In this document: piece after piece, positions 8,881-18,816 of the stretch
Layout of the letters: each line of letters opens with the position of its first letter
How positions within the stretch are numbered: position 1 is the stretch's first letter
NCBI GenBank assembly: GCA_945897805.1
Contig: CAMDFX010000012.1
Coordinates: forward strand, 35,348-99,347
Direction of reading: 5' to 3'
DNA: 64,000 nt
Source of the DNA: Chryseobacterium gleum
GTDB taxonomy: Bacteria; Bacteroidota; Bacteroidia; Flavobacteriales_D; Crocinitomicaceae
Program-made: the position numbers and the translations under genes
Notes under the pieces: generated by a model
What the model was told of the DNA's origin: nothing
The model's input: only the letters and a program-made list of their open reading frames with translations
Database searches by the model: none

Positions 8881-8888
8881 CAAAGATA
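8881..8888 (-). promoter_or_regulatory. -7 promoter box TATCTTTG for the barrel receptor gene
   Basis: Exact TAnnTTTG on the minus strand, 32 nt before the ATG. It decides against the longer upstream start. Confidence 0.65.
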
Positions 8889-8999
8889 AGTTTCTTCCAG
8901 AGATGAATTTTTTTAAATGGTTTTTTAACACTCTTTTGATGCTGTTTTTTCACTTTTCACTCAGTGTGTTTTTCTGGAATTGAATCAGATTTTTGTCCT

Positions 9000-9007
9000 T
9001 ACTTTTG
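9000..9007 (+). promoter_or_regulatory. -7 promoter box TACTTTTG for the DUF255 gene
   Basis: Exact consensus match ending 5 nt before the ATG at 9013, so the transcript is probably leaderless. Confidence 0.6.
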
Positions 9008-9012
9008 CGCTT

Positions 9013-11034
9013 ATGGAGAAACACACCAATGCGCTTATTGAGGAAACAAGTCCTTATTTGTTGCAACATGCCCATAATCCAGTAAATTGGGTTTCGTGGT
9101 CTGAAGAAGCTTTCGAACGAGCAAAATCTGAAAATAAATTGGTTTTGGTGAGTATCGGTTATTCGGCTTGTCATTGGTGTCATGTGATGGAGCATGAATC
9201 TTTCGAAAACGAAGAAGTTGCTGCCTTGATGAATCAATTTTTTGTTTGCATCAAAGTGGATAGAGAGGAACGTCCGGATGTGGATCAGGTTTATATGACT
9301 GCTATTCAATTGATGACACAGCGCGGGGGTTGGCCATTGAATTGTTTCACTTTGCCTGATGGAAGACCGATTTATGGCGGAACTTATTTTCAGCGCGAAC
9401 AATGGATGCAAGTGCTGAAAAGCTTGGAACATTCGTATCGAAACAAACCAGAAGAAGTGCTGGAATACGCCGAAAAATTGCACGATGGAATTCAACAAAG
9501 CGAATGGATTCAAACACCTGAACCTATTGTAAAATTTGAGGTCGAAAAACTGAAAGAATTGGTTTTGCGTTGGTCACACAATTTTGATAACCGTGAAGGC
9601 GGAAGCAGCAGGGCACCCAAATTTCCTTTGCCATCTAATTATGAATTTTTATTGCGTTTTGGCGATTGGCAAAAAGACGAATTGCTTTTAAAACATGTGC
9701 ATTTGACGCTTGAAAAAATGGCGCAAGGTGGAATTTATGACCAAATTGGTGGTGGATTTGCAAGGTATTCTGTCGATATGCTTTGGAAAGTTCCGCACTT
9801 TGAAAAAATGCTTTACGACAATGGTCAATTGGTTTCTTTGTATGCCAAAGCGTATCAACAAACGCCAAAGTCAATCTACAAAAGAATTGTTTACCAAACC
9901 GTTGAGTGGATAGAACGAGAAATGTTGACTCCAGAAGGTGCTTTTTATAGCGCAATTGACGCCGACAGTGAAGGCGTTGAAGGAAAGTTTTATGTTTGGC
10001 AAAAAGATGAATTAGAAAATCTATTGGGCGCAGATTTCAAATGGGTGAAAGATTTCTATTCTGTAAATGGAAAAGGGTATTGGGAGGAAAATAATTACAT
10101 TTTGCTGAGAGATGCCACTGACGAGGTTTTCGCCAATCAAATGCGTTGGTCTTTGGATGAATTGGAGGATAATATTCAGCGCGTCAATGAAATTTTGCGC
10201 AGAGAAAGAGCACATCGTATAAAACCAGGCGTGGACGATAAATGTTTGACTGCTTGGAACGCCTTGATGTTGAAAGGATGCGTAGATGCATATTTTGCTT
10301 TTAGCGATGATTATTTTTTGCTTTTGGCGCTTAAAAACGCAAGGTGGATCAAACAATATCAATGCGGAGAAAATGGAAAATTGCGCAGAAATTATAAAAA
10401 TGGGAAATCGAATATTGATGGATTTTTAGAAGATTACGCCAATTCTATCGCTGCTTTTATTCGCTTGTATGAAGCAACATTTGATGAATCTTGGATTGAA
10501 ATTGCCGCTGAATGGACCGTTTTCACTAAAGTGCATTTTCAAGATGAAAAGAGCAAAATGTTCTATTTCACAAGCAACGAAACTGAATTGATAGCTAGAA
10601 AAATGGAATTGAATGACAACGTCATGCCTGCAAGCAACAGCGTAATGGCTTCAAATCTATTTTTACTCGGAAAATATTTAGACGAATCGAGTTATATCGA
10701 AGATGCTGAACAAATGATTTCCAACATTTATGACGGCATGGAAAATTATGGCTCAGGCTATTCAAATTGGTCAAACGTGCTGTTGAATTTTGTGCAGCCA
10801 TTTGGTGAAATTTGTATTTCTGGCCCTGATGAAGCACAAATTAGATCAAAAATAGCTTCCGTTTATTTGCCAAACGTGATTTTGTATGGAGGACAAAAAA
10901 GATCATTGCCGATTTTAAAAAACAAGCTGTTTAATGCAGATAATCAGATTTTTGTCTGTCATAATCAAACTTGTTTCCCGCCAGTTTCTGATGCTCTTTC
11001 AGCCATTGAGATTGTCAAAAATATAAACAATTAA
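9013..11034 (+). CDS. DUF255 thioredoxin-domain protein (YyaL/SPATA20 family)
   Basis: 673 residues. The N-terminal third is a thioredoxin-like fold starting with [19 protein letters not shown] and holding a CHWC redox motif at 53-56 ([14 protein letters not shown]). The rest is an alpha-alpha barrel like that of glycosidases/epimerases (AGE type), with the family motifs [17 protein letters not shown] and [13 protein letters not shown]. The biochemical role is unknown across bacteria and animals. The ATG at 9013 is chosen rather than a codon 33 nt upstream because the family start MEKHTNALI and the promoter box fit it. Divergent from the barrel receptor gene. Confidence 0.92.
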   Translation: MEKHTNALIEETSPYLLQHAHNPVNWVSWSEEAFERAKSENKLVLVSIGYSACHWCHVMEHESFENEEVAALMNQFFVCIKVDREERPDVDQVYMTAIQLMTQRGGWPLNCFTLPDGRPIYGGTYFQREQWMQVLKSLEHSYRNKPEEVLEYAEKLHDGIQQSEWIQTPEPIVKFEVEKLKELVLRWSHNFDNREGGSSRAPKFPLPSNYEFLLRFGDWQKDELLLKHVHLTLEKMAQGGIYDQIGGGFARYSVDMLWKVPHFEKMLYDNGQLVSLYAKAYQQTPKSIYKRIVYQTVEWIEREMLTPEGAFYSAIDADSEGVEGKFYVWQKDELENLLGADFKWVKDFYSVNGKGYWEENNYILLRDATDEVFANQMRWSLDELEDNIQRVNEILRRERAHRIKPGVDDKCLTAWNALMLKGCVDAYFAFSDDYFLLLALKNARWIKQYQCGENGKLRRNYKNGKSNIDGFLEDYANSIAAFIRLYEATFDESWIEIAAEWTVFTKVHFQDEKSKMFYFTSNETELIARKMELNDNVMPASNSVMASNLFLLGKYLDESSYIEDAEQMISNIYDGMENYGSGYSNWSNVLLNFVQPFGEICISGPDEAQIRSKIASVYLPNVILYGGQKRSLPILKNKLFNADNQIFVCHNQTCFPPVSDALSAIEIVKNINN

Positions 11035-11098
11035 GGCAGTAAAGTGTTTGATAATAATTCATTGATACTAAATTATGCGATTATTAGAATCATTTAAT

Positions 11099-11106
11099 TA
11101 CTTTCG
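11099..11106 (+). promoter_or_regulatory. Possible -7 box TACTTTCG for the receptor at 11138
   Basis: Seven of eight positions match TAnnTTTG, 31 nt before the ATG. Confidence 0.4.
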
Positions 11107-11137
11107 AATCGAATATCACAATTAGTTAAATTATTCA

Positions 11138-13378
11138 ATGAAAAAGAGCATCATTTTTTTTATATTTCTATTGGTCGGATTTACTGCTCAATCTCAAATA
11201 TTAGTCAAAGGAATTGTCAAAGACAGCAAGGGAAAACCGATTAAATTAGCGGCTATCACGTTGATTGACACCTATGATGGCGCAACGTCAGATTCTCTAG
11301 GGAAATTCTCTTTCAAGTCTTATGACAAAGGCGAATATGCCATTTCTGCTTCATTGATTGGTTATCGCACACAAACAATTAAAATTTTGCTCGAGAAAGA
11401 CACAGTAATTGTCAATTTTTCGCTCAAAGACGATATCACAGAATTAGACGCGGTGACAATCACTGCTGGTTCATTTGAGGCGAATGACAAAAAACGAGCG
11501 ACAGTTTTAAATCCTTTAGACATTGTAACAACCGCAGGAGCTGGCGCAGATATTTCCTCCGCTTTGCAAACGCTTCCGGGCGCTCAAAGAGTTGGCGAAC
11601 AAGAAGGATTATTTATTCGTGGAGGTTCTGCGGAAGAAAGTAAAATCATCATTGATGGCGCTGTTGTAAACAATTTCTTCTTCAGTTCGGTTCCTGGAAT
11701 TCAGCAACGAGGAAGATTTTCTCCATTTTTGTTTAGCAGCACCGCTTTCAGCACAGGAGGATATAGCGCCTTGTATGGACAAGCTTTGAGCGCCGTTTTG
11801 AATTTGGAAAGTATTGATATTCCTGATGCTTCTGAAGTTCAAGTTGGAATTTCTCCAATCTTTACCACAGCAGGTTTTCAGCGGGTTGCGAAATCTAAAA
11901 AAGCCAGTTTCGGAATGAGCTATTCTTACACCAATTTGGCGTTGTACATGAAATTGATTCCACAAGGGCCAGATTTTTTCAGACCTCCAACTTCCCACAA
12001 TGTGGACGCCAATTTCAGAATGAAAACTTTCAAAAATGGAATGGTAAAAGTCTATGGTTATCTCAATACTTCTAGACTTGGGCTAAAAAATAATTCTAAC
12101 GACAGCGTTGGACTTTACAATCAATTCAAGCTCAATAATGTAAATTGCTTTTTCAATGTCAGTTGGAGACAACCGTTGGGAAAAGGCTGGAAATTATTTG
12201 CGGTCACAAGCTATAGCAACAATGTGGATAATATCAGCGGCGAAGTGCAAGACAAAGATTACAATCGTTTGCCAATTACAGGAATCGCGGCTTTAGACAA
12301 TGGAAGTTTTGATATTGATGCTTACAAAACGATGTTGCAATTCAGAACGGTAGTTGAGAGAAAAATCAAAGGATTAAACGCTATCAGATTTGGTGGTGAA
12401 ACTTGGCGAAATGAAGACAGAAGTAATTTTAAATTTTATTATGCTGATTTCAAAACTTTTGTGCCAGAAACCTATTCCGCTGGATTTGTGGAATCTGACA
12501 TTTTTATCAGTAAAAAACTGGCTTTTAGACCTGGTGTTCGTTACGAATATTCAGCATTGACACAAAAAGCTAATATTGCGCCGAGAGTGAGTATTTCTTA
12601 TTTGATTGCAAAACCAACACAAATAAGTTTCGATTATGGGATTTTTTACCAAACGCCAGATCGAAAATACTTGACGCAACAAAGCAATTTTGATTTCACA
12701 AGAGCAGATCATTACATCTTGACATTCCAACATTTTACCAAAGATTATACTTTCAGGGCACAAGTTTTTGACAAAGAATACAGAAGTTTGCTGAAAACAG
12801 ATTCAACCAATCAATTTGCGGTGAGTAATGACGGTTTCGGCTATGCTAGAGGAATTGAAATCTTTTGGAGAGATAAAAAAACCATCAAAGGATTGGATTA
12901 TTGGATCAGTTATTCCTACTTGGACACCAAAAGAGATTATTTGAATTTCCCGATTTATGCGCAACCAAATTTTGCAGCCAATCATACCGGAAGTGTGGTG
13001 ATTAAGAAATTTTGGGCCAAGAAAATGTTTGGAATTAATTGGAGTTACAATTGGGCAACAGGAAGACCTTATTACAACCCAAATAAATCTTCGGAACAAT
13101 ATTTGAGTGACAGAACGAAATTTTATAGCACAAATAATTTCAGTTTCAACTGGATTACAAAAGTGATGAAAAGCAATGCCGTTTTTGTAGTGGGCGTGAA
13201 CAACGTTTTCAATCAAAAACAAGTCTTTGGATATACTTACAGTTCAAGAATCAAAGACGACGCAGGTTTATTTTTAAAGCAAGCCGTTGGACCACCAGCA
13301 TCCATGGGCTTTTTTGTAGGTTTATTCATGAGCTGGGGTGTAGATAGAACGCAACAATCTATCAATAATAATTTATAA
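11138..13378 (+). CDS. TonB-dependent receptor
   Basis: 746 residues. Signal peptide (about 1-19, ending AQSQ), a carboxypeptidase-regulatory-like domain (~22-105), a TonB plug (~115-230, with LQTLPGAQRVGEQEGLFIRG and DGAVVNN), then the barrel. The usual C-terminal aromatic is replaced by a short polar tail after SMGFFVGLFMSWG. It should import an unknown ligand using TonB energy. The N-terminal domain is typical of Bacteroidetes receptors but there is no SusD partner, so a SusC glycan system is not supported. A small secreted protein gene follows 10 nt later, probably in the same operon. Confidence 0.9.
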   Translation: MKKSIIFFIFLLVGFTAQSQILVKGIVKDSKGKPIKLAAITLIDTYDGATSDSLGKFSFKSYDKGEYAISASLIGYRTQTIKILLEKDTVIVNFSLKDDITELDAVTITAGSFEANDKKRATVLNPLDIVTTAGAGADISSALQTLPGAQRVGEQEGLFIRGGSAEESKIIIDGAVVNNFFFSSVPGIQQRGRFSPFLFSSTAFSTGGYSALYGQALSAVLNLESIDIPDASEVQVGISPIFTTAGFQRVAKSKKASFGMSYSYTNLALYMKLIPQGPDFFRPPTSHNVDANFRMKTFKNGMVKVYGYLNTSRLGLKNNSNDSVGLYNQFKLNNVNCFFNVSWRQPLGKGWKLFAVTSYSNNVDNISGEVQDKDYNRLPITGIAALDNGSFDIDAYKTMLQFRTVVERKIKGLNAIRFGGETWRNEDRSNFKFYYADFKTFVPETYSAGFVESDIFISKKLAFRPGVRYEYSALTQKANIAPRVSISYLIAKPTQISFDYGIFYQTPDRKYLTQQSNFDFTRADHYILTFQHFTKDYTFRAQVFDKEYRSLLKTDSTNQFAVSNDGFGYARGIEIFWRDKKTIKGLDYWISYSYLDTKRDYLNFPIYAQPNFAANHTGSVVIKKFWAKKMFGINWSYNWATGRPYYNPNKSSEQYLSDRTKFYSTNNFSFNWITKVMKSNAVFVVGVNNVFNQKQVFGYTYSSRIKDDAGLFLKQAVGPPASMGFFVGLFMSWGVDRTQQSINNNL

Positions 13379-13388
13379 ATTCAAAAAG

Positions 13389-14027
13389 ATGAAAAAAGGT
13401 TTGATTTTAATGTTTGTGTTGATCACAGGAATGTTGTCTGCGCAAGAAATGAGTAAGTACGAAGCTGGAATGACTAAAGCCTTGTCAAAAATGAAAAAAG
13501 ATTCAACAATCGCTGATTATACTGCAACTTCAGCGTTATTTGAGCGCATTGGCGATGCGGAAAAAGACAAATGGTTGCCTTATTATTATGCTGCTTACAT
13601 AAACAATATGACAGGCTGGATGGATGAAAAATCGGACAAAGACAAAATTGCCGAAAAAAGCATCCAATTAATTGAAAAAGCGGAAGTTTTAGAGCCAAAA
13701 AATGCTGAATTATATTGCCTTAGAAATTTGGTTGCAGTGCAGCAAATGATGGTTGATGCTAATTCACGTTGGATGAGTTATGGACGAAAAGCGAGTAAAG
13801 CATTAGAACAAGCAAAAGATATAGATCCAACAAATCCGCGTATTTACTATTTGGAAGCGCAATCAACTTTGAACACACCAGAAGCATTTGGCGGTGGCAA
13901 AAAAGCAGCCAAACCAAAATTTGAAAAAGCAGTTGAGTTATTTTCAACTTTTAAACTTGCATCACCTTTTCATCCTGTTTGGGGAAAAGAAGAAGCAACC
14001 AAAATGTTGGAAGAATGCAATAAATAA
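13389..14027 (+). CDS. Secreted helical-repeat (TPR-like) protein of unknown function
   Basis: 212 residues with a signal peptide (MKKGLILMFVLITGMLSAQ). The mature part is alpha-helical with TPR-like segments (LIEKAEVLEPKNAELYCLR and LEQAKDIDPTNPRIYYLEA) spaced about 50 residues apart, and ends with a conserved-looking HPVWGKEEATKMLEECNK. I do not recognise a specific family. Because it lies 10 nt behind the TonB-dependent receptor and is followed by a terminator, the two likely work together, for example as receptor and periplasmic accessory, but this is inference. Confidence 0.8.
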   Translation: MKKGLILMFVLITGMLSAQEMSKYEAGMTKALSKMKKDSTIADYTATSALFERIGDAEKDKWLPYYYAAYINNMTGWMDEKSDKDKIAEKSIQLIEKAEVLEPKNAELYCLRNLVAVQQMMVDANSRWMSYGRKASKALEQAKDIDPTNPRIYYLEAQSTLNTPEAFGGGKKAAKPKFEKAVELFSTFKLASPFHPVWGKEEATKMLEECNK

Positions 14028-14047
14028 AATCAAGTATTTTAAAATTT

Positions 14048-14077
14048 AAAGGAATCTAATAAGGTTCCTTTTTTTTT
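14048..14077 (+). terminator. Terminator after the receptor/TPR pair
   Basis: AAGGAA (14049-14054) pairs with TTCCTT (14065-14070), followed by a run of nine T residues. Confidence 0.75.
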
Positions 14078-14129
14078 GATACATTTTTTAATTTTTCGAT
14101 AAAATGTGTGCTTCAAAAATTGAAAATGT

Positions 14130-14137
14130 TACCTTTG
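14130..14137 (+). promoter_or_regulatory. -7 promoter box TACCTTTG for kbl
   Basis: Exact consensus match 27 nt before the ATG at 14165. It lies inside the longer possible frame and so argues for the shorter start. Confidence 0.6.
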
Positions 14138-14164
14138 AGTCACAAAAATAAAAAGTTGCAGGTC

Positions 14165-15355
14165 ATGTACGGAAAAATGAAAGATTTTTTGGCAAACGAA
14201 TTAAAATCGATAGAAGCGGGTGGAATTTTCAAAAAGGAAAGAATCATTGTTTCGCCTCAAGGGGCAAAAGTAACAGTTCAATCTGGTGAGGAAGTGGTCG
14301 TAATGTGTGCCAATAATTACCTCGGACTTTCCTCTCACCCTGAAGTGATTCAGGCCGCCAAAGACACTTTAGATTCTCATGGTTTTGGAATGTCTTCCGT
14401 ACGGTTTATTTGCGGAACACAAGATATTCACAAAACATTGGAACGCAAAATCGCTGAATTTTATGGAACTGAAGATACTATTTTGTACGCAGCAGCTTTT
14501 GATGCCAACGGAGGAGTTTTCGAACCGCTTTTTTCAGAAGAAGATGTCATTATTTCAGATGAATTGAATCATGCGTCAATTATTGATGGCGTGCGTTTAT
14601 GTAAGGCGCAACGCTATAGATACAAGCATTCAGACATGGCTGATTTGGAAACGCAATTGATTGCATCGCAGGCGCAAAGATTTAGAATTATCGTCACAGA
14701 TGGCGTTTTCTCTATGGATGGCGACATTGCCAAAATGGATCAAATCAATGAATTGGCAAAAAAATATGATGCTTTAGTCATGACTGACGAATGTCATTCA
14801 GCAGGATTTATTGGTAAAACTGGCCGTGGTGTTCCTGAATATTGTGGCGTAAATGGAGAAATCGACATCATTACAGGAACCTTAGGAAAAGCCTTGGGTG
14901 GCGCAATGGGCGGTTATACGACAGGAAGAAAAGAAATCATAGAATTGTTGCGTCAACGTTCAAGACCTTATTTATTTTCAAACTCACTCGCTCCTGCAAT
15001 CGTAGGCGCATCGATAAAAGTGTTTGATATTTTGAGTTCAAATACTGAGTTGAGAGATAAATTGGAAACAAATACGCAATATTTCAAAGAAAGAATCATC
15101 GCAGCAGGTTTTGATATCAAGCCAGGAAACTCTCCAATTGTTCCAATTATGCTTTATGATGCAGCTCTTTCTCAGCAGTTTGCAGATAAATTATTGCAAG
15201 AAGGCGTTTATGCCATCGGATTCTTTTATCCGGTTGTAGCGAAAGGACAAGCAAGAATTAGAACTCAAATTTCTGCCGCGCATTCAATCGCTGATTTAGA
15301 CAAAGCAATCGCTGCTTTCATCAAAGTAGGGAAAGAATTAAAAGTAATACAGTAA
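14165..15355 (+). CDS. kbl: Glycine C-acetyltransferase (2-amino-3-ketobutyrate CoA ligase)
   Basis: 396 residues, nearly the same as E. coli Kbl (398). A PLP-dependent alpha-oxoamine synthase that splits 2-amino-3-ketobutyrate to glycine and acetyl-CoA in threonine breakdown. Visible are the substrate-side [10 protein letters not shown], His136 in ELNHASII, the DECHSAG motif and the PLP lysine Lys242 in [14 protein letters not shown]. The end [18 protein letters not shown] is characteristic of Kbl rather than BioF or serine palmitoyltransferase. A frame opening 57 nt earlier is rejected because the promoter box lies in it. No threonine dehydrogenase gene is adjacent. Confidence 0.94.
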   Translation: MYGKMKDFLANELKSIEAGGIFKKERIIVSPQGAKVTVQSGEEVVVMCANNYLGLSSHPEVIQAAKDTLDSHGFGMSSVRFICGTQDIHKTLERKIAEFYGTEDTILYAAAFDANGGVFEPLFSEEDVIISDELNHASIIDGVRLCKAQRYRYKHSDMADLETQLIASQAQRFRIIVTDGVFSMDGDIAKMDQINELAKKYDALVMTDECHSAGFIGKTGRGVPEYCGVNGEIDIITGTLGKALGGAMGGYTTGRKEIIELLRQRSRPYLFSNSLAPAIVGASIKVFDILSSNTELRDKLETNTQYFKERIIAAGFDIKPGNSPIVPIMLYDAALSQQFADKLLQEGVYAIGFFYPVVAKGQARIRTQISAAHSIADLDKAIAAFIKVGKELKVIQ

Positions 15356-15362
15356 TATTATA

Positions 15363-15662
15363 ATGACCACATTTTTGCAAAAAGCTTCCATCATTTTAAT
15401 GACCATAATTTTTATGGTGGCTATTTTGCGCATTCCTTCTTTTTCTAATTTTGAAGAAGATGAGGTGGAAGAAAACATCGAAAAATTAGCAGATATTGAT
15501 GACGAAGAAAGTTTTTATTACTTTCAATGGTCTTCCAATTTATTTGAAATCAAACGACAAAAACGAGAGAAAACTGAATTTAAAACAGCTTTCAGAAACA
15601 GATTAAATTACCTAAATCCATACATTGATAAGATTTTGATGCCTCCTGAATTACTTGTTTAA
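15363..15662 (+). CDS. Small hypothetical membrane-anchored protein
   Basis: 99 residues. One hydrophobic helix near the N-terminus (about 7-22), then an acidic stretch (EEDEVEENIEKLADIDDEE) and a more basic C-terminal part. The helix could be an uncleaved signal anchor. It begins 7 nt after kbl and is probably co-transcribed. No family recognised; function unknown. Confidence 0.65.
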   Translation: MTTFLQKASIILMTIIFMVAILRIPSFSNFEEDEVEENIEKLADIDDEESFYYFQWSSNLFEIKRQKREKTEFKTAFRNRLNYLNPYIDKILMPPELLV

Positions 15663-15720
15663 TAAGCAAATAATTTATTTATCAAGTTTCTCTAAATAGA
15701 GGAAAATTAAAATCTTACAC

Positions 15721-17286
15721 ATGAAAAATTTTTTCAGCCATTGGCGAAACGATCTTCCTGCAAGTTTGGTCGTTTTTTTAGTAGCACTCCCTTTGTGCTT
15801 GGGCGTTGCGTTGGCTTCTACAGGCGCAAAACCAATATTATTTTCTGGAATCATCGCGGGCGTTGTGGGGGGCGTTATTGTCGGTTTTTTCAGCGGTTCA
15901 AAATTGGGCGTTTCTGGTCCAGCTGCAGGTTTGATAACCATTGTTCTGGCAGCTATCACAACTTTAGGAAGTTTTGAAAGTTTTTTAGTCGCTGTAATTT
16001 TAGCTGGCTTTATTCAGTTAATTGCTGGATTTATTGGCGCTGGAGTCTTGGGAAACTTTTTCCCTTCTTCAGTGATCAAAGGAATGCTGGCCGCAATAGG
16101 TTTGACATTAATTTTGAAAGAAATTCCTCATTTAGTCGGTTATGACAAGGATTTCATGGGAGATGAATCTTTCTTTCAGTTTGACGGTCACAACACTTTT
16201 TCAGATTTGATGTATGCAACGAACGCATTAAGTCCGGGAGCGATGATTATCGCTGCCATTTCAATTTTTATTTTGGTATTTGTAGACAAGCCTTTTATGA
16301 AAAAATGGGCTGTCTTTAAAATTTTACCGGGTGCACTTTTTGTGGTTGTTTTGGGGATAGGAATCAATCTTATTTTCCATTATTTTCTTCCCAATTTTGA
16401 AATGAAAGGACAACATTTGGTTCAATTGCCCGTTGCAAAATCATTGGAAGATTTCGGTTCATTTTTCATTTTTCCAGATTTTATGGCGTTGCAAAATCCC
16501 AAAGTCTATGTTGTCGCATTGACCATTGCTTTGGTTGCAAGTTTGGAAACTTTATTGAGCGTTGAAGCAACAGATAAACTTGATCCTGATAAAAATTTCA
16601 CTCCAACCAACAGAGAACTTAGGGCGCAAGGAATCGGCAATATTTTTAGCGGTTTGTTGGGTGGTTTGCCTGTTACGCAAGTGATAGTTAGAAGTTCTGC
16701 GAATATCAATTCGGGAGGAAAATCTAAGTTATCGACTATTTTACATGGTTTTTTACTGCTGGTTTGTGCGCTTTTTATTCCTCAAGTTCTGAACTTGATT
16801 CCTTTCGCTTCCTTGGCTGCCATTTTGTTGATGGTGGGATATAAATTATCAAAAATTTCGCTTTACAAAAGCATGTATCAATTGGGTTTTGAACAGTTTA
16901 TTCCATTTATTTCAACGATTTTAGGGGTGCTTTTTACTGACCTATTGAAAGGAATTGCCATTGGTATTGCCATCTCAATTTTTTATATCTTGCGGAAAAA
17001 TTTGAGAAATAATTTTCAGAAAAATATGATTTCAAACGAAGGAAATGAAACTTTAGAAATCATCCTTTCAGAAGAAGTAACATTTCTAAATAAAGGAAGC
17101 ATCATTGAACTTATTCAAAATATGCCGAATAATTCGACCTTAATCATTGACGGCTCGAATAGCAAAGCCATAGATTATGACGTATTAGAATTAATACAAG
17201 AATTCAAAGTACACGGAGCAAAAACGAAAAATATTATTTTAAAAACAATCAATATTCCAGAAGTAAAAATTTCTGGAGGTCATTAA
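15721..17286 (+). CDS. SulP-family anion transporter (probable bicarbonate or sulfate)
   Basis: 521 residues with a long multi-helix membrane domain (about 1-425) and a short C-terminal cytoplasmic STAS-like domain (about 435-515). It opens with the SulP signature LPLCLGVALAS, followed by SGPAAGLITIV and GLLGGLPVTQVIVRSSANINSGGKSK. SulP proteins exchange or co-transport sulfate, bicarbonate or other anions. The carbonic anhydrase gene 13 nt downstream is a well-known pairing and favours bicarbonate as substrate, which is inferred rather than shown. Confidence 0.92.
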   Translation: MKNFFSHWRNDLPASLVVFLVALPLCLGVALASTGAKPILFSGIIAGVVGGVIVGFFSGSKLGVSGPAAGLITIVLAAITTLGSFESFLVAVILAGFIQLIAGFIGAGVLGNFFPSSVIKGMLAAIGLTLILKEIPHLVGYDKDFMGDESFFQFDGHNTFSDLMYATNALSPGAMIIAAISIFILVFVDKPFMKKWAVFKILPGALFVVVLGIGINLIFHYFLPNFEMKGQHLVQLPVAKSLEDFGSFFIFPDFMALQNPKVYVVALTIALVASLETLLSVEATDKLDPDKNFTPTNRELRAQGIGNIFSGLLGGLPVTQVIVRSSANINSGGKSKLSTILHGFLLLVCALFIPQVLNLIPFASLAAILLMVGYKLSKISLYKSMYQLGFEQFIPFISTILGVLFTDLLKGIAIGIAISIFYILRKNLRNNFQKNMISNEGNETLEIILSEEVTFLNKGSIIELIQNMPNNSTLIIDGSNSKAIDYDVLELIQEFKVHGAKTKNIILKTINIPEVKISGGH

Positions 17287-17299
17287 TTTCTTATTTATT

Positions 17300-17935
17300 A
17301 TGTCAACATTTTATAGCAAATTATTAGAAAACAATAAGTTGTGGGTTTTAGGAAAACTTAAAAAAGATCCCCAATTTTTTCAGAAACTGTCAGAAGGTCA
17401 AGCACCACCTGTTTTATGGATTGGATGTGCAGACAGTCGAGTACCTGCAAATGAGATTATTGGCGCTGAACCAGGGGAAGTGTTTGTGCACAGAAATATC
17501 GCCAATATGGTTTTACACACAGACATGAGCATGTTAAGTGTTTTGGATTATGCAGTAAATGTATTGAAAGTAAAACATGTAATTGTCTGTGGCCACTATG
17601 GTTGCGGTGGTGTAAAAGCCGCGATGGGAAATCAACATATCGGATTAATTGACAATTGGATCAGACATATTAAGGATGTTTACAGATTTCACGCCAAGGA
17701 ATTGAATGCAATTGAAGATGAAAAAGAAAGATTTGACAGATTTGTTGAGTTGAATGTTTTTGAACAAGTGCAAGATTTAGCAAAAACTTCAATCATACAA
17801 GAAGCGTGGCTGAAAGGGCAAGAGGTTGCAATTCACGGCTGGGTTTATGGTGTTCATGATGGCGTTATCAAAGATTTGAAATTAACAGTACTTGATAATA
17901 ATCAGCTTTCAAAAGTCTATCAGCTAGATTTTTAG
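17300..17935 (+). CDS. can: Beta-class carbonic anhydrase
   Basis: 211 residues, normal length. Zinc ligands Cys43, His99 and Cys102 are present with the Asp45/Arg47 dyad (CADSRVPA), followed by the VHRNIAN motif and the HVIVCGHYGCGG zinc-site loop. It interconverts CO2 and bicarbonate in the cytoplasm and supplies bicarbonate for carboxylases. It is the second gene of a SulP-carbonic anhydrase unit. No terminator is obvious in the ~50 nt before the convergent hicB. Confidence 0.95.
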   Translation: MSTFYSKLLENNKLWVLGKLKKDPQFFQKLSEGQAPPVLWIGCADSRVPANEIIGAEPGEVFVHRNIANMVLHTDMSMLSVLDYAVNVLKVKHVIVCGHYGCGGVKAAMGNQHIGLIDNWIRHIKDVYRFHAKELNAIEDEKERFDRFVELNVFEQVQDLAKTSIIQEAWLKGQEVAIHGWVYGVHDGVIKDLKLTVLDNNQLSKVYQLDF

Positions 17936-17985
17936 GCGTGGGTGGGTTTTAAATTACAAGACCGATGCGTGCTCAAGTATATTCC

Positions 17986-18375
17986 TTAAACAAGGCGCAC
18001 ATCCGCAAGTTCTTTGCCGATACTTTGAATGCCTTGGATTATTTTGTCCGTTTGTTTGGAAGATGGATGCTTTTTCCCTCGCACATATTGAGATAAAAGC
18101 GTCGGATTCATGCCAATTCTTTTGGCCAAAAAGTTAGCGTTTAAAACCTTATAATATTGGAAAAACTGTTGAAAATCTAAATTTAGTTTTAGATTTTCAA
18201 CGGTAACTTCATATCCCAAATCTTCATAAGCAAAATTCAATGCTTCAAGTAAATTTGCGTAAAGTTCGGTAATATCTTTGCCTGTGGAGAAGACATTCAT
18301 ATTTTCGGCATAGGCTGAATAACCAGAGTCTGTTTTTTCAACTGTGATTTCTATCTTTTTTTTCAAATTTTTCAT
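17986..18375 (-). CDS. hicB: HicB-family antitoxin with HTH domain
   Basis: 129 residues. The N-terminal part is a partly degraded RNase-H-like HicB domain (IEITVEKTDSGYSAYAENM, then ELYANLLEALNFAYEDLG). The C-terminal part is a helix-turn-helix of the Xre type (LAKRIGMNPTLLSQYVRGKKHPS). HicB proteins bind and block the HicA RNase and usually repress their own promoter. It lies 4 nt behind hicA and shares its promoter, next to which a palindrome is found. The assignment rests on domain order and the hicA neighbour. Confidence 0.88.
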   Translation of the reverse strand: MKNLKKKIEITVEKTDSGYSAYAENMNVFSTGKDITELYANLLEALNFAYEDLGYEVTVENLKLNLDFQQFFQYYKVLNANFLAKRIGMNPTLLSQYVRGKKHPSSKQTDKIIQGIQSIGKELADVRLV

Positions 18376-18379
18376 GGCG

Positions 18380-18568
18380 CTATATTTTTATTCCTGCTTG
18401 TTTGAAAAGCTTTTTCTCTAGTCCTTTACCTAATTCTTGACTCCCGTGATTCGGAAAAATGATAACTCCATCTTTTGAATCATGTTTCAGTTTGACATGA
18501 GATTCTTTCTGCGAAATAGGATACCATCCATCCTTTTGTAGTAGTCGATAAGCCTCAGAGCATTTCAT
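18380..18568 (-). CDS. hicA: HicA-family mRNA interferase toxin
   Basis: 62 residues, a double-stranded-RNA-binding-like fold. His24 (in KESHVKLKH) fits the single catalytic histidine, and FPNHGSQELGKGLEKKLFKQ is the usual C-terminal half of HicA. It cleaves mRNA when not bound by HicB. A TTG two codons upstream is possible, but the ATG at 18568 directly after a promoter box is preferred, making a leaderless transcript likely. Toxin-first order is usual for hicAB. Confidence 0.9.
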   Translation of the reverse strand: MKCSEAYRLLQKDGWYPISQKESHVKLKHDSKDGVIIFPNHGSQELGKGLEKKLFKQAGIKI

Positions 18569-18571
18569 TTT

Positions 18572-18579
18572 CAAAGGTA
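18572..18579 (-). promoter_or_regulatory. -7 promoter box TACCTTTG for hicAB
   Basis: Exact consensus match on the minus strand, ending 3 nt before the hicA ATG. It overlaps the palindrome at 18577-18592. Confidence 0.6.
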
Positions 18580-18592
18580 AATTATTATTTAC
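18577..18592. promoter_or_regulatory. Candidate HicB operator palindrome
   Basis: GTAAAT and ATTTAC form a perfect 6-bp inverted repeat separated by TATT, overlapping the hicAB -7 box. An HTH-containing antitoxin binding here would block transcription. Confidence 0.45.
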
Positions 18593-18816
18593 TTTTATAC
18601 AACTTTTACACCATGTTTTTCATGGAGCTTTATCTTTCTTTTACGGTATCAAACTTAAAGCTCAGCGCTAAGATGGTATTTCTTTACATTAAATATGCAA
18701 TTTTATTTTATCCTCTTAATTAGCAAAATGTTTAATTTACAATCGTTAATCTGTATAAAATATATAACTTAACTTCCTCAAATGAACCAATCCCCAACTA
18801 AAATGTATCACCACTC

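Noticed and set aside
8950..9513. Long open frame on the minus strand opposite the DUF255 gene
   Set aside because: It is a shadow of the well-supported DUF255 coding sequence, with no recognisable domain and biased composition.
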